A DNA stretch of 64,000 nt from NCBI GenBank assembly GCA_963971535.1, contig OZ020589.1, positions 53,914,888 to 53,978,887 of the forward strand, in the 5' to 3' direction. Both the position numbers and the translations under genes were made by a program. Under the pieces are notes generated by a model. That model was given only the letters and a program-made list of their open reading frames with translations. It searched no databases and had not been told where the DNA came from. Positions within the stretch are counted from its first letter, which is position 1. Every line of letters begins with the position of its first letter. Source of the DNA: Notolepis coatsorum (taxonomy: Eukaryota > Chordata > Actinopteri > Aulopiformes > Paralepididae). Below, piece by piece: positions 1-10,409 of this stretch.

Positions 1-458
1 CTCTAAACCAGAGTAAAGAGGACGAAAGAATTTGTAATCTATTTCATGCAAAGGGGATTTCCTGACAGCTACCATCTGGTAGGTTAGCACCTGTACCAAC
101 CATATCAGCTGCGTGAGATGTACACTCACCAGCGCCTATGGATAAAAATTGAGACTCTGCAAACTCTCATCAAGCTTAGCACCTTGACGCGGGGGGACAG
201 AGCGAGCATCAGGGTCTCTATATCCGACGGGCCTGTCAGATTTGTGGGGACTCGGAAGCTTCAGCATGCAGGACGCTGTAGTGCTTGGGCGGCCGAGTCA
301 CTGGTTTATAGGTCTGTCAAAACGGATTGGAGGTTCTGGGGCTTAGAACATCGGTGAGTTGGGCTTTATACTAATTGAATAGGTATCAAAAGCCGAAAGA
401 ATATGAACCGAAATGACTGCTGTCAGGTGCCTCTGGAGTGAAATAATACTAACTTGAG
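1..458. other. Unassigned sequence
   Basis: I see no recognisable gene, motif or repeat here. Short open frames exist but none resembles a known protein. It may belong to the decayed LTR element that follows. Confidence 0.3.
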
Positions 459-870
459 TCACTTGAACTTAAAGTAACATAATGCTTACTTAGATTCAAA
501 ACTTAGGTAAGAAGACTACTTACGACTAGCGGGCCGGGGGAGCTTTAAAGTCAAGGGCCGGGGGAGCCTTAAAAAGTCACTTGAACTTAAAGTAACATAA
601 TGCTTACTTAGATTCAAAACTTAGGTAAGAAGACTACTTACGACTAGCGGGCCGGGGGAGCTTTAAAGTCAAGGGCCAGGGGAGCCTTAAAAAGTCACTT
701 GAACTTAAAGTAACATAATGCTTACTTAGATTCAAAAACTTAGGTAAGAAGACTACTTACGACTAGCGGGCCGGGGGAGCTTTAAAGTCAAGGGCCGGGG
801 GAGCCTTAAAAAGTCACTTGAACTTAAAGTAACATAATGCTTACTTGGATTCAAAACTTAAGTAGAAAAA
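459..870. repeat. 118-bp tandem repeat, about 3.4 copies
   Basis: A block beginning with CACTTGAACTTAAAGTAAC recurs at about 461, 579, 697 and 816, a period of 118-119 bp. Each unit carries two GC-rich stretches around GGGCCGGGGGAGC. The copies are nearly identical, so the expansion is recent relative to the decayed sequence around it. Confidence 0.9.
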
Positions 871-879
871 CTCTACTTT

Positions 880-1290
880 GCGAACAGGTGTGAAGAGCAG
901 GCTAACTAGCCATTGCTAACAGGACGAGGCTACTCACATGATCAGACAGGTATATGATAACCTTGGACATGTCGGAAGTAAGAGGATGTTGGTATACCTG
1001 AGAACTCACAACATTCTCAGACCTAAAGCCAAACAAAGAGCGATAACAGTCCGAAAGGCCTGTGAACAATGTGCGATGGTAAGTGGGACAAAAACCTGAA
1101 CCAGTGCCATCGGGACGAATAGCAGTATCTGAAAGCAGGACTGAAACTACTGGAGACAGCGGGTGTAATAGCCCAATACTCTGTACCCCACCAGCCCAAT
1201 ACGAACGGGGTGGCAGAGAGAGCTGTACGTTCTATGAAGGATCAGATGATCAAAGTGAATATGTTGCGATCCTGGAATGAACCGACCTCC
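880..1290 (+). pseudogene. LTR-retrotransposon integrase remnant
   Basis: Two pieces of a DDE integrase are visible in different frames. From about 917 one frame reads an HHCC zinc-binding segment: a GHVGSKRML block near 968 followed by CEQC near 1066. From 1141 another frame reads AQYSVPHQPNTNGVAERAV, which matches the end of an integrase core around its catalytic glutamate. Most of the core between these pieces is missing, and stops and a frame change interrupt it. This is a dead copy. The Ty3/Gypsy type fits best, but the clade is not certain. Confidence 0.65.
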
Positions 1291-1499
1291 TTCCTTAGGA
1301 TACACCAAGGAGACCGACAGTACAGTTCAGACCGGAAGGATCAGAACCTGCCCTATTTCGGGCCAGGAGCATTCTTAGACGGGGGGAGGTCCCCCGGAGT
1401 CAGTGGACGACGCAGCGAATGGCAAGAAGGAATATACTGACTCAGGTCAGAACTCGGAAATGGAGGAAGACCGGGATAGGTCAAGCTCCAGAGCATCCT

Positions 1500-1600
1500 C
1501 AAGGTCCTCACCTAGACCTCCTAGACCTCCCAGACCTCCCAGACCTCCTAGATCTCCCAGACCTCCTAGACCTCCTAGACCTCCTAGACCGGACAGAGAG
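1500..1600. repeat. 9-bp CCTAGACCT-like microsatellite
   Basis: About ten degenerate copies of a 9-bp unit alternate between CCTAGACCT and CCCAGACCT. It gives Pro/Arg-rich translations that should not be taken for a protein. Confidence 0.8.
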
Positions 1601-1859
1601 ACATCGACCTGGACCCAGGTTACAGGGCGACGAGAGCCCTGAATGGACCTGAAAGAGAGAAAAGAAATGAGTCCTCTGTGGACCGTATCTGTGGACCGTA
1701 TCTGTGATGTCCTACGGACAGGGTCACACGACCAGGCCAACCACCCTTCAATAAAGGACTGCTGCTACAATTCTCGGGGACCCGTGGGGTCGCCCGAGAA
1801 GTGACAATTCAACCTACCTCAAACTATGGGAGAGATCCAAGAGGTCAGAGGGGGTGACC

Positions 1860-2044
1860 CCACAATGACCAAGATGACCAAGATGACCAAGATGACCACA
1901 AGATGACCACCAGGTGTTGTCTTCAGGTGCGTTGGCCGGGAACAACAGATGCAAGTCTTCCCGCCGGATACCAAGCAACAACGTGACCCCTATCCTGTCG
2001 AGCCGTCCAGCCAGGGAACAACAGATGCAAGTCTTCCCGCCGGC
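1860..2044. repeat. Short tandem duplications
   Basis: Four to five copies of the 9-mer ATGACCAAG lie at about 1864-1905. A block of about 30 bp beginning GGGAACAACAGATGCAAG occurs twice, at about 1938 and 2015, a period of 77 bp. Confidence 0.75.
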
Positions 2045-2580
2045 TACCAGGGTAACAAGGTACCAAGATGGCAGAGGGGGTGTGGAGAGTCACAGCCACG
2101 TGACCCCGCAGTCGCCTTCTCGTCCCCCAGTATAGACGCTACTAAGACAATGGAAAATGACCGACCAGGATGACAGAGGGGGTGTAAAGTGTCACAGCCA
2201 ACTAAGTGACACTAGTTAATAATGACATCCTGTTCTCTCTGTCAATTATGGAATGTAAAAGGTTTAAGCATATGTTACTATAGGTGTCTAGATGTGATAT
2301 GTATTCTGGCTGGTAATGCCCAGTCAGAAAGGAATTGAGAAGAAACACGTTATGTGTAAACACATGTTAAGTGCCACAAGTCAACGAGTGACACTTTGTA
2401 TAATACTCTTATGTTTATTATATATGATTGGAGCTATGTATATGACCTGTATACTCTTTATACACTTATAAAACTACACTACAGTTAATGGAATATGCAG
2501 TCAGACGGGAAACAGAAACCTTTTGATAATGCATGGAGCTGCACAGAGTCCATTTCTCTGTCCATTTCTCTGGAATGTGC

Positions 2581-2594
2581 AAAAAAAAAGGGAG
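2581..2594 (+). promoter_or_regulatory. Candidate polypurine tract
   Basis: A run of nine A followed by GGGAG lies immediately before a TG dinucleotide that could open a 3' LTR. This is the expected layout of a plus-strand primer in an LTR element. It is inferred from position and composition only. Confidence 0.45.
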
Positions 2595-3321
2595 TGACCC
2601 ACACACAGGCTGGGATGTGAGCAGAGGAGTGAATCTCTGCCTACAAGAGTTAACCCTTTATACATTATAATACAAAAATATACATACATATTATACTTTA
2701 AACTACAAAATACATATATGATGTGTGATCAATCAGTGTACCTGTATATATCTGTATATGTATGTGTTGGGCTATGTAAGATATATTACGGCAGTCTGCC
2801 TCGTCCTCGTCTCAGAACAAAAGAGGCCCATGGAGGAAGAAGGGGAGTCAGGAAGTTAACCCTTACAGTGAGGAAGCAGAACAGACATGCATTCATGTTC
2901 CAAGGTAATCTGTTACTTCTCCAGTAGATGTAATGACTAGAAGGGGAGGAGTACATCCTTACTATGTAGTGTACGTTGGTTGGCTAGTGAAATGACATCA
3001 CAGTGACATCACTGTATTTGGACCAATAAGCGAAGAGATCTGGGGCCCTTTATAAAGGCCAACTTGCCAGATCACAGTCAGATTTAGGATTTGCGATTTT
3101 GAGAGATTTTGAAGATTTTACCATTGTGTTACTTTGGAAGCTTAAGAGAAGAGATGTTTTTGTTTTATACTTCTTTTAACTGAGTTGGATATTTCCAATG
3201 AAGTCTCATTTGTAACTTGCTTTTTCTAAATAAAAACAGCTTTTTATAATATATCTTTTGAGTCCTTGGACTGATTTCCAGTAGCAATGTGCTCCGATGC
3301 CAGCCGACGCCCTGAGTTCCA
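2595..3321 (+). mobile_element. Probable 3' LTR of decayed retrotransposon
   Basis: The segment starts TGACCC just after a polypurine tract and ends with CA at 3321. Inside are a CCAAT box (3023-3027), a TATA box TATAAAG (3051-3057) and a polyadenylation signal AATAAA (3229-3234), in the order expected for U3-R-U5. The integrase remnant upstream has the same orientation. No partner 5' LTR is in the window, so the ends are inferred rather than proven by a repeat. Confidence 0.5.
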
Positions 3322-4109
3322 ATGGAGGGTGACTATACATGTACTGTAACTTAATACAGATTGAATCAACTGACTGGTTAATGCTTTTCAGCTAAAAGAT
3401 ATATATTATATATATATATATATGTATATGCTATGTACTGTAGAAATACTATACATGGAAATGTGTGTTGTTTGCGGGTTCCGGTATCTCTGTGTCCAGA
3501 CGGACTCTGTCGAGTTATGTGGGACCTCGACCGTCTGAATCACTGCAGGGTTAGACGGTCGGTTCCACTGACGGAGGAGGAGGGGGGAAACAGGAGATGC
3601 TGGGGCGTGCAAACAATGATTACGAGTTAGTACAGTGGTAATACTTATCAACAAAGTAGTAATACAACCAAGCTTTCAATTGAGCAGTATTACAAGCCCT
3701 TTCGTAAAATAATAATGATGATGATGATGATGATGATAATAACAAAATAATTGTTTTTATATGCTATAAGAGTTCTCCTAAGACATACATTTGGTTTATT
3801 TCAAACAAGAAGAGATTAACAACTCTTCATGATTACATTTCATATCAACTGGATATAACTAGACCAGTGACTTGAAGTAATCTAGACAGAAATAGTAATT
3901 GACTCGAGAACTTGGCGAGTTTAGCACCTCGCCGGGGGATATCGAGCGGCCACGGGTTTATATCTCGAGTAGGTGATTGAGATATATAGAGACTACCTGT
4001 AGCTCGTTTCACTAAGTTACTCTGATAATCAAGTAATCAGTAAAGTAACTTAGATTACTTTTTAAAGGAGTAATCAGTAATCAGTAATCAGATTACTTTT
4101 ACAAGTAAT
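3322..4109. other. Noncoding stretch with microsatellites
   Basis: No gene is recognised. An (AT)n run lies at about 3402-3424 and an (ATG)n run at about 3708-3737. A degenerate AGTAATC repeat runs from about 4030 to 4110. Confidence 0.6.
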
Positions 4110-5763
4110 CTGTGGCATCACTGCAGACGACTCAGCCCTGCTAGTCTCACACAAGGATCAGAACACACTAGAACAGAAGCTAGGAGAAGGACTTGCAGGG
4201 GTCAGCAGTTGGCTTTCGGACAACAGGATTTCTCTTCACCTAGGTAAGACAGAGGCAGTACTATTGGGCTCCAAGCCCAATCTCAGGAAAGCACCGGAGT
4301 TTAATATCCAGTTAGGAGCTGTAACCATAAAACAGCAAAAAAACGCGAAGTATCTAGACTGTATGATAGAAGGGAGCCTAGATGGGGAGGCTATGGCAAA
4401 GTCAACGCTCACACCAGGTACCTAGCTAGGAAAGCCAACCTCCTTGGCAGAGATAGCCTCAGGCTACTAGCAAATAGCCTAGTACTCTGCCACTTTGACT
4501 ATGGAACTCTTGGTTCGAGGGCCTGACAGACCATAAAAAAGAAGCTTCAGGTTTCCCAAAACAAGTTGGTAAGGGTAATAATGGGTCTTGGTCCCCGCAC
4601 CCACATAGGGAGGAGGCACTTTCAGGAGCTAAACTGGCTTCCTGTGGAGGCCAGAGTTACTCAGCTCAGACTCAACATATATTATAAACCAAAGGTCCCC
4701 TAGATACCTCCAGAACTACTTCACCCTGGTCAGTGAATCCCACAACCACAGAACTAGAGCAAGCATAGCAAACCTGAAGCCTGCTTCTTTCCGTTCCAAA
4801 CTGGACCAGTGCTCCCTTGCTTTCTCTGGAGCCCAGGATTGGAACAAGCTGCCTATCCCCATCAAGCAGAGCTCGAGCCTCCACAGCTTCAAGAGGAACA
4901 AGCTGCCTCTCCCCATCAAGCAGAGCTCGAGCCTCCACAGCTTCAAGAGGAACAAGCTGCCTCTCCCCATCAAGCAGAGCTCGAGCCTCCACAGCTTCAA
5001 GAGGAACAAGCTGCCTCTCCCCATCAAGCAGAGCTCGAGCCTCCACAGCTTCAAGAGGAACAAGCTGCCTCTCCCCATCAAGCAGAGCTCGAGCCTCCAC
5101 AGCTTCAAGAGGAACAAGCTGCCTCTCCCCATCAAGCAGAGCTCGAGCCTCCACAGCTTCAAGAGGAACAAGCTGCCTCTCCCCATCAAGCAGAGCTCGA
5201 GCCTCCACAGCTTCAAGAGGAACAAGCTGCCTCTCCCCATCAAGCAGAGCTCGAGCCTCCACAGCTTCAAGAGGAACAAGCTGCCTCTCCCCATCAAGCA
5301 GAGCTCGAGCCTCCACAGCTTCAAGAGGAACAAGCTGCCTCTCCCCATCAAGCAGAGCTCGAGCCTCCACAGCTTCAAGAGGAACAAGCTGCCTCTCCCC
5401 ATCAAGCAGAGCTCGAGCCTCCACAGCTTCAAGAGGAACAAGCTGCCTCTCCCCATCAAGCAGAGCTCGAGCCTCCACAGCTTCAAGAGAAGCGTCAGGA
5501 AGTGGCTCATGGACAGAATAGAGGAATAGCCTCCTATAGTTTGAATGGGTTTCCAATCAGTTTTTAGTTATTGTGTGATACAAAAAATTTGCTATAGGTT
5601 AGTCTTCTAATGTTTTAAATTTATGTGTTTTGTGTCATTGTCATGTTTTTGTTGTGGCCTAACAGCCCTGGGACCATGACGGAAATAAGGGTCTTACTCT
5701 TTCTCATGTTATCCTTTGGATCCGTGTTGTGTTTTTAATCCATCAATAAAATAAAATAAAATA
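4110..5763 (+). pseudogene. LINE 3' fragment (RT C-terminal half and 3' UTR)
   Basis: This is a 5'-truncated, decayed non-LTR retrotransposon. It begins at the reverse-transcriptase catalytic region, where DDSALLVSHKDQ follows the usual FA of an FADD box. A SDNRISLHLGKTEAVLLGS block follows, typical of CR1/L2-type LINEs. Stops and frame changes come after that. The C-terminal domain reappears near 4800 as SGAQDWNKLP and is then expanded into an internal tandem repeat. The coding part ends near 5528. The 3' UTR ends in an AATAA-type simple repeat at about 5743-5762, the usual tail of such LINEs. It is related to, but distinct from, the LINE at 26.8-33.1 kb. Confidence 0.8.
4846..5489. repeat. 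54-bp minisatellite inside LINE C-terminus, about 12 copies
   Basis: A 54-bp unit (AAGCTGCCTCTCCCCATCAA and following bases) is repeated about 12 times with almost no divergence. It encodes an 18-residue block beginning KLPLPIKQSSSLHSFKRN, so the repeat preserves the LINE frame. Because 54 is a multiple of three, several frames on both strands stay open. Those long ORFs are a by-product, not genes. Confidence 0.95.
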
Positions 5764-6546
5764 CCCTCCGTCAAAACCACTCTCAAACCGCTCTCTCTGC
5801 CATATGTACAGTTAGACAGTTACTAACAATCCTACACAGAACCTCTGATCTCAACACGGTCTAGGGTAATTCATGAAATGCTTAGTTATGGCAGTATATG
5901 TCGATTCCATTGTACACATTGCCATGTCTTGCCTGTATACGCTATTATCCCAAAATCAAGTCTAGATCATAGCTATTATGTTCCATCATGAATGCATGAA
6001 AGGGGGGGGTCGTTTCTGATTATTTGATTGTCAGTAACGGCATTCGCATTGAACACTAAAAACGGTTATCAGCCCGATCGCTATGAAAGCATTGCAGGAT
6101 CAAATCGCCCTTACCTGTGGCCGGGAGTAATCCAAATAGAATATTCCAATTGTTTGATCGCCATCTGGTATGTCCAATGTCCATTTGCTCGACGGCATAA
6201 TTCACCACAACATATGGATCGGAGATATTTGACGCGCTTCAATGTAACCGGCTGAACCGTTCGTCTTGCCCGACAAGGAAAATGTAACCCGAGACCTGGG
6301 GCCGTCCCACAGAGAAAGATACAAGGGTAGAAAGGGTGCTCGATACCGCCATCTAGCGTGATGCGGCCGGTATTGCACCTAGGCATTCTCAATGCGATTC
6401 CCAATGTTAACCCCGAGTCAGTGGGCCTGTAATGAATAGAAATATCGAATGAAAGAAATAACGATCAAATAACGAGTATACTCGTTGGCGTTCAACCATT
6501 GGCGGCCAATAACGAGTATAATCGTCGTTGGCGGGGAATGAGTTAA
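5764..6546. mobile_element. Fragment of TTAA-type element, remainder unassigned
   Basis: The right end (about 6343-6542) matches in reverse orientation the fragment at 36617-36848. Both share GTATA/TTGGCG blocks and a terminal CTCATTCCCCGCCA next to TTAA (6543-6546). The left part (5764 to about 6340) holds no recognisable gene and could be the body of the same element. Confidence 0.5.
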
Positions 6547-6744
6547 ACAGTACTCTTATATTTGTATGCCTTGTATGTCATAAATGTCTTGAGTAATTGA
6601 AAATGGGGGACCCTGATGTAAACAAGACAAAAGTATTTTTCTGGTCTGCATCCCCTTAACAATTGTTTGTATTGAGCCGTACTGTATTGTACCCATTCTG
6701 CAATCTGTTAATACAGTTTTCAATCAATCAATCAATCAATCAAT
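6547..6744 (+). mobile_element. 5'-truncated LINE copy, 3' UTR only
   Basis: This about 200-bp stretch matches the 3' end of the LINE at 32.8-33.06 kb, including GAAAATGGGGGACCCTGATG, GAGCCGTACTGTATTGTACC and the terminal CAAT repeat. It contains no coding sequence. Confidence 0.85.
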
Positions 6745-7197
6745 ACATATTGTAAGATTACGGTGTTTACAGCTTCCTCGTTGATCGATATCAGCCTTCA
6801 TTGCTCTTCCGTGAAGTCTTCTGCGTTGTGTCATTTGTTGATGTAAGGCAATTGTTCATTAGAATTCGATCCTCCCCCATACTGGCTGTAATCACTGTTT
6901 CACCCTGTTAATGCACCCGGACAAAGAATGTACTTGAAACGTTGTCTCGTTATCATTACAGGATGTTTATTTTCCATAAACATAGCATTTCATAAAAAAT
7001 AAAAGTCTTTGATGGTATGAGAAACTAGATTAGTATAGATTCTATCTCTGTCTCTATAGCCTGTCCTGTTAGCCAAAGCCTGTCTGTTAGCTAGCCTGTA
7101 GCTAGCTCTGTATACCGCATGGTCTTTCCCCTCCCCCCTCCCAACCCTCGTTCAGAGAGCTGGGAGCTCAGCTATCGGTGCGGTTCGTCTCGCTGTT
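6745..7197. other. No recognised feature
   Basis: I see no gene, conserved motif or repeat family member in this stretch. Confidence 0.4.
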
Positions 7198-7209
7198 AAA
7201 ACTCGTCTG

Positions 7210-7402
7210 GCTCGGGGCGCTCCAGTAGCACCATACAGCGCGCTGAGTCGCCAAGCGGTCATCCCGGGTTCGCTTCCCAGACCCGGTGACCATTTGCCGC
7301 ATGTCCTCCCCTCTTCTCCCGTTCTCCCTCTCTCCTCTATCGGTCCTGCGTGACCAGGAAAAAGCTGTAAAAATGCTAAAAGATAATTAAAAAAGAATTT
7401 TA
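7210..7402 (+). mobile_element. tRNA-derived SINE (family 1)
   Basis: A SINE with a tRNA-like head (B-box-like GGGTTCGCTTCCC) and an A-rich tail is flanked by a 12-bp target-site duplication AAAACTCGTCTG at 7198-7209 and 7403-7414. The head GGGGCGCTCCAGTAGCA and body match the minus-strand copy at 7593-7781. The duplication shows LINE-driven retroposition. Confidence 0.85.
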
Positions 7403-7592
7403 AAAACTCGTCTGACCCAGAAGACACAGCTTAAAGTCTCTCTCGCGCGATGACTACAACACTGTCCCCCTGGCAACGGCCGTCAACGGCTGTCCCATAT
7501 AAACACGTATAATTACTAGCTCGTCGGCTATCTCTTCCTGAATGCTGATGTTATTTTCATAACTCAGAGTGACCTTGGCTCTCTGGCTTCTT

Positions 7593-7781
7593 TTTTTAAA
7601 ACTTTATTTTTTAGCATTTATCGCTTTTCCTGGTCAAACATGACCGACAGATACAGTGAGGGTGAAACAGCAGAGAGAGCAGGGGAAGACATTTGGCAAA
7701 TGACGGCGGGTCCGGGAATCGAACTCGGGTCAGCCGATCCGCGATGCAGCGCGGTACATGGTGTGCTACTGGAGCGCCCCT
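7593..7781 (-). mobile_element. tRNA-derived SINE (family 1), reverse copy
   Basis: Read on the minus strand, this has the head GGGGCGCTCCAGTAGCA, an intact B box (AGTTCGATTCCC) and an A-rich 3' end. A 15-bp target-site duplication GCTCTCTGGCTTCTT flanks it at 7578-7592 and 7782-7796. Together with 7210-7402 it forms a pair in opposite orientation about 200 bp apart. Confidence 0.88.
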
Positions 7782-7796
7782 GCTCTCTGGCTTCTT

Positions 7797-8640
7797 ATCT
7801 CTCCCACAGGCCCTGTATTGCAGTATTGTGCAGTGCAAAACATATTCTGCAACAGTCCTGTTGTCTTACCATATTTGAGTTACTGTGTGGAGATATGGGG
7901 GATTGCATACACAAGCACTTTAAAACCATAAATTACACTACAGAAAAAAGCGATGAGAATTGTACACAAGGTCGGATTTCGGGATCACACAAATAGCTTG
8001 TTCTTAAAGTCAAATTAGATTAGATTCTTTAATGACCACACAGCCAGACTGGTGGAGTTTGTTTTCAGTGCAGATAACATTGTTCCAACATAGAACATCA
8101 CTTACAATGCATACTACATGCAGTTAAATACATAGATACATAAATACAAAAACCACAATATCACAATTTATGTCCGTAACAGCAGAGGTAGGGGGATTGT
8201 TGTAGAGAGTTCAGTGTCGGTATGGCAGTGGGGAAGAAACTATTTTTAAAGCGGGATGTTTTGGTGGTCAGAGATCTGTAGCGCCTCCCGGAGAATCTAA
8301 TCTAAATGCCTTAAAGCTAATGGACTTATTCACATTTAAATTGGCACAGATAATGTATCGAGCAAAGACTCAAGAACTCCCAGGTAACATTCAAAAATTA
8401 TTTATAGAGAGGGATAAGGGATATAATTTGAGAGGTAAATGCAACTTTGATAAGCGTTACGCTCGCAAACCAGTCTCAGGAGCATATCATCCTATGGATT
8501 AACTGTGGAATGGGCTAGAAGATACAATGAAGGAAAGCAGAAATATTGCTCTATTACATTTTTTTTTATAAAGGAATGATATTTGCAAATTAGAGGAAAA
8601 AGAGGAAAGGGGAGGTGACTATTGTCAATCTTCTGGATTC
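7797..8640 (+). pseudogene. LINE C-terminal fragment, interrupted
   Basis: The reading frames give the C-terminal domain of a fish LINE: LSYCVEIWG near 7875, a KAMRIVHKVGFRDHTNSLF block, then LMDLFTFKLAQIMYRAKT and LPGNIQKLF after a 280-bp interruption. Frame changes and stops are present. The 3' part is AT-rich without a clear tail. It was split by another LINE end (8016-8296). Confidence 0.7.
8016..8296 (-). mobile_element. Nested LINE 3' end, minus strand
   Basis: Read in reverse, the segment encodes RYRSLTTKTSRFKNSFFPTA, a C-terminal motif of L2/CR1-type LINEs. A short 3' UTR ends in ATTAAAGAATCTAATC. Both borders carry the 13-mer TTAGATTAGATTC in inverted orientation, which is unusual for a LINE and may reflect a template switch. 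Confidence 0.65.
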
Positions 8641-8784
8641 TAAGCTGTTGTTTTTCTTTTTCTTTTGTACTACATTATGGATACTGATATTATTTATTTA
8701 TTTTATGTTGTTTTCAATGTTTTGTTGAAGAATTATTGGTAATGTGGATATTCTCCATTAATTTACAATACTTATTTTTTGTAT

Positions 8785-9118
8785 CTACTTTTTCTCCCAA
8801 TTTTCTATTTTTCTCCCATCCCAATTTCGTATTATCCAATTCTCCCCTCCCCTGTCTCGAACGTTGCTAGACCATGCCTCTCACTGGTCGGCTGCAATGT
8901 GGACCAAGCCTTGCATCACGTGTCCCCTCCGGTACACGAGGAGGCAGCTGTCGCATCTTTTCACCTGCACAGCGCGATCTCTCAGTGGCAATACTTCCTG
9001 ATTCTGCTGTACAGGCGCACCAACCGACCTGTAGGAGTCGCTGTCCACAACGTCCGATCCCCACCCACCGGCTTTCCCACCCTCTAATACTGCCAATTGT
9101 ATTAGTATGAACGACCAG
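8785..9118 (-). mobile_element. tRNA-derived SINE (family 2), 5'-truncated
   Basis: The segment shares its body with the better copy at 15136-15546 (CTTTTTCTCCCAATTT, TTTTCACCTGCACAGCG, GACCTGTAGGAGTCGCTGTC). The tRNA-like head is absent at the right border. The orientation is minus, so the T-rich stretch at the left is the A-tail. Confidence 0.75.
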
Positions 9119-9184
9119 CCAACCAAGTCATTTGATTGGACAGGAGTGTTGATATTCAGTATAACAGTATAACTGGGACTTTTA

Positions 9185-9663
9185 TTTTTTTTTATTATTA
9201 TTTTTTTATTATCTTTATTATCCCTTCTTTTTCCGTTTTTCTCCCCTCCCAATGTTAGTCGTTGTGCCAATTCCCAATCCCCTTCCTGGTCGTTGCGCAC
9301 TCTACCCCCTACCGTCGGTCTGGGAGGGCGGAGACTATCACATGCTTCCTCCGACACATGTGTACCCAGCCCACCGCTTCTTTTCACCTGGCAGCGCAGA
9401 CTCTCACTGGGAGAGTGTAACGTGTGGAAGGTCACACTACCTCCCTCCAGATCCTTTCCTCGCTGTGCAGGCGCCCCGACCGAACTGTAGGAGTCGCTGT
9501 TTACAACGACCCAGACCCACCCACCGGCTTCCCTCCCGCTGACTCTGCCAATCGAGCCAGTATGACGGCCGGCCAAGCCGGAGGCAACGCTGACAGCCAG
9601 ATTCGATACCAGTGTCTCTTGCGTTGGTGACGAGCGCTTAGTCCGCTGCGCCACCCAGCCGCC
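9185..9663 (-). mobile_element. Full-length tRNA-derived SINE (family 2)
   Basis: A perfect 17-bp target-site duplication (TATAACTGGGACTTTTA) brackets this element at 9168-9184 and 9664-9680. On the minus strand it starts GGCGGCTGGGTGGCGCAGCG (A-box region), has a B box GGTATCGAATCTGG, continues with a body of about 350 bp, and ends A-rich. It is the most complete copy of this family here. Confidence 0.92.
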
Positions 9664-9735
9664 TATAACTGGGACTTTTAACTATATGTATCCGCCACAC
9701 AGGTGTTCAATTAATAAGTTAATTAGGCTATGTTA

Positions 9736-10135
9736 GCCCTTTTACTACCACACTATAGAATGTTAATGCTTTCACTACCACACTATAGAAGGTTAACGCT
9801 TTCGCTACCACACTACAGACGGTAGTGAAAGTGTTAACCCTTTGTAGTGTGTTAGTGAAAGGGTTAACCCTTTGTAGTGTGGTAGTGAAAGGGTTAACCC
9901 TTTGTAGTGTGGTAGTGAAATTGTTAATCCTTTGTAGTGTGGTAGTGAAGGGGTTAATCCTTTGTAATGTGGTAGTGAAAGGGTTAACCTGTAGTGTGGT
10001 AGTGAAAGCATTAATCCTTTGTAGTGTGGTAGTGAAAGGGTTAACCCGGTGTAATGTGGTAGTGAAATGTTAACCTTCTGTAGTGTGGTAGTGAAAGGGT
10101 TAACCTGTTGTAATGTGGTAGTGAAAGGGTTAACA
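9736..10135. repeat. 30-bp minisatellite with orientation switch
   Basis: About ten copies of a 30-bp unit (GGTAGTGAAAGGGTTAACCC plus TTTGTAGTGT) run rightward from about 9820. To the left, at about 9743-9818, the same unit runs in inverse orientation (CTACCACACTATAGAA), so the array has a head-to-head junction. The unit centre GGGTTAACCC is itself palindromic. Confidence 0.88.
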
Positions 10136-10409
10136 GCACGCTGTGGATGAACATGTTTGTGTTCAGGTTGCTTGGCAACGGTCAAAGTTCAAGAGCGCAG
10201 TTGTGGAACTATTTGTTGGTGGAGCTAAATAAATGATTAAATAAACAAACATCATAATCTGTTGTATACTGTTAACTAATACATGGCGGTTGTAGAACTG
10301 TATAAAAGCAACATCACACTCACTGTTGTGCTGTCATACTGAAGATCAGCACGGCTGCGGTTATCTTCGGTATTCTGCCTGAACAGCACTTCCTCTCGTG
10401 TGATATTGC

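Noticed and set aside
1403-1740. Pro/Arg-rich or Gly/Leu-rich proteins
   Set aside because: Translations of a 9-bp microsatellite with no other protein signal.
4672-5567. Four overlapping ORFs of 234-294 codons
   Set aside because: They follow from the 54-bp repeat being a multiple of three. Only one frame continues the LINE C-terminal domain.
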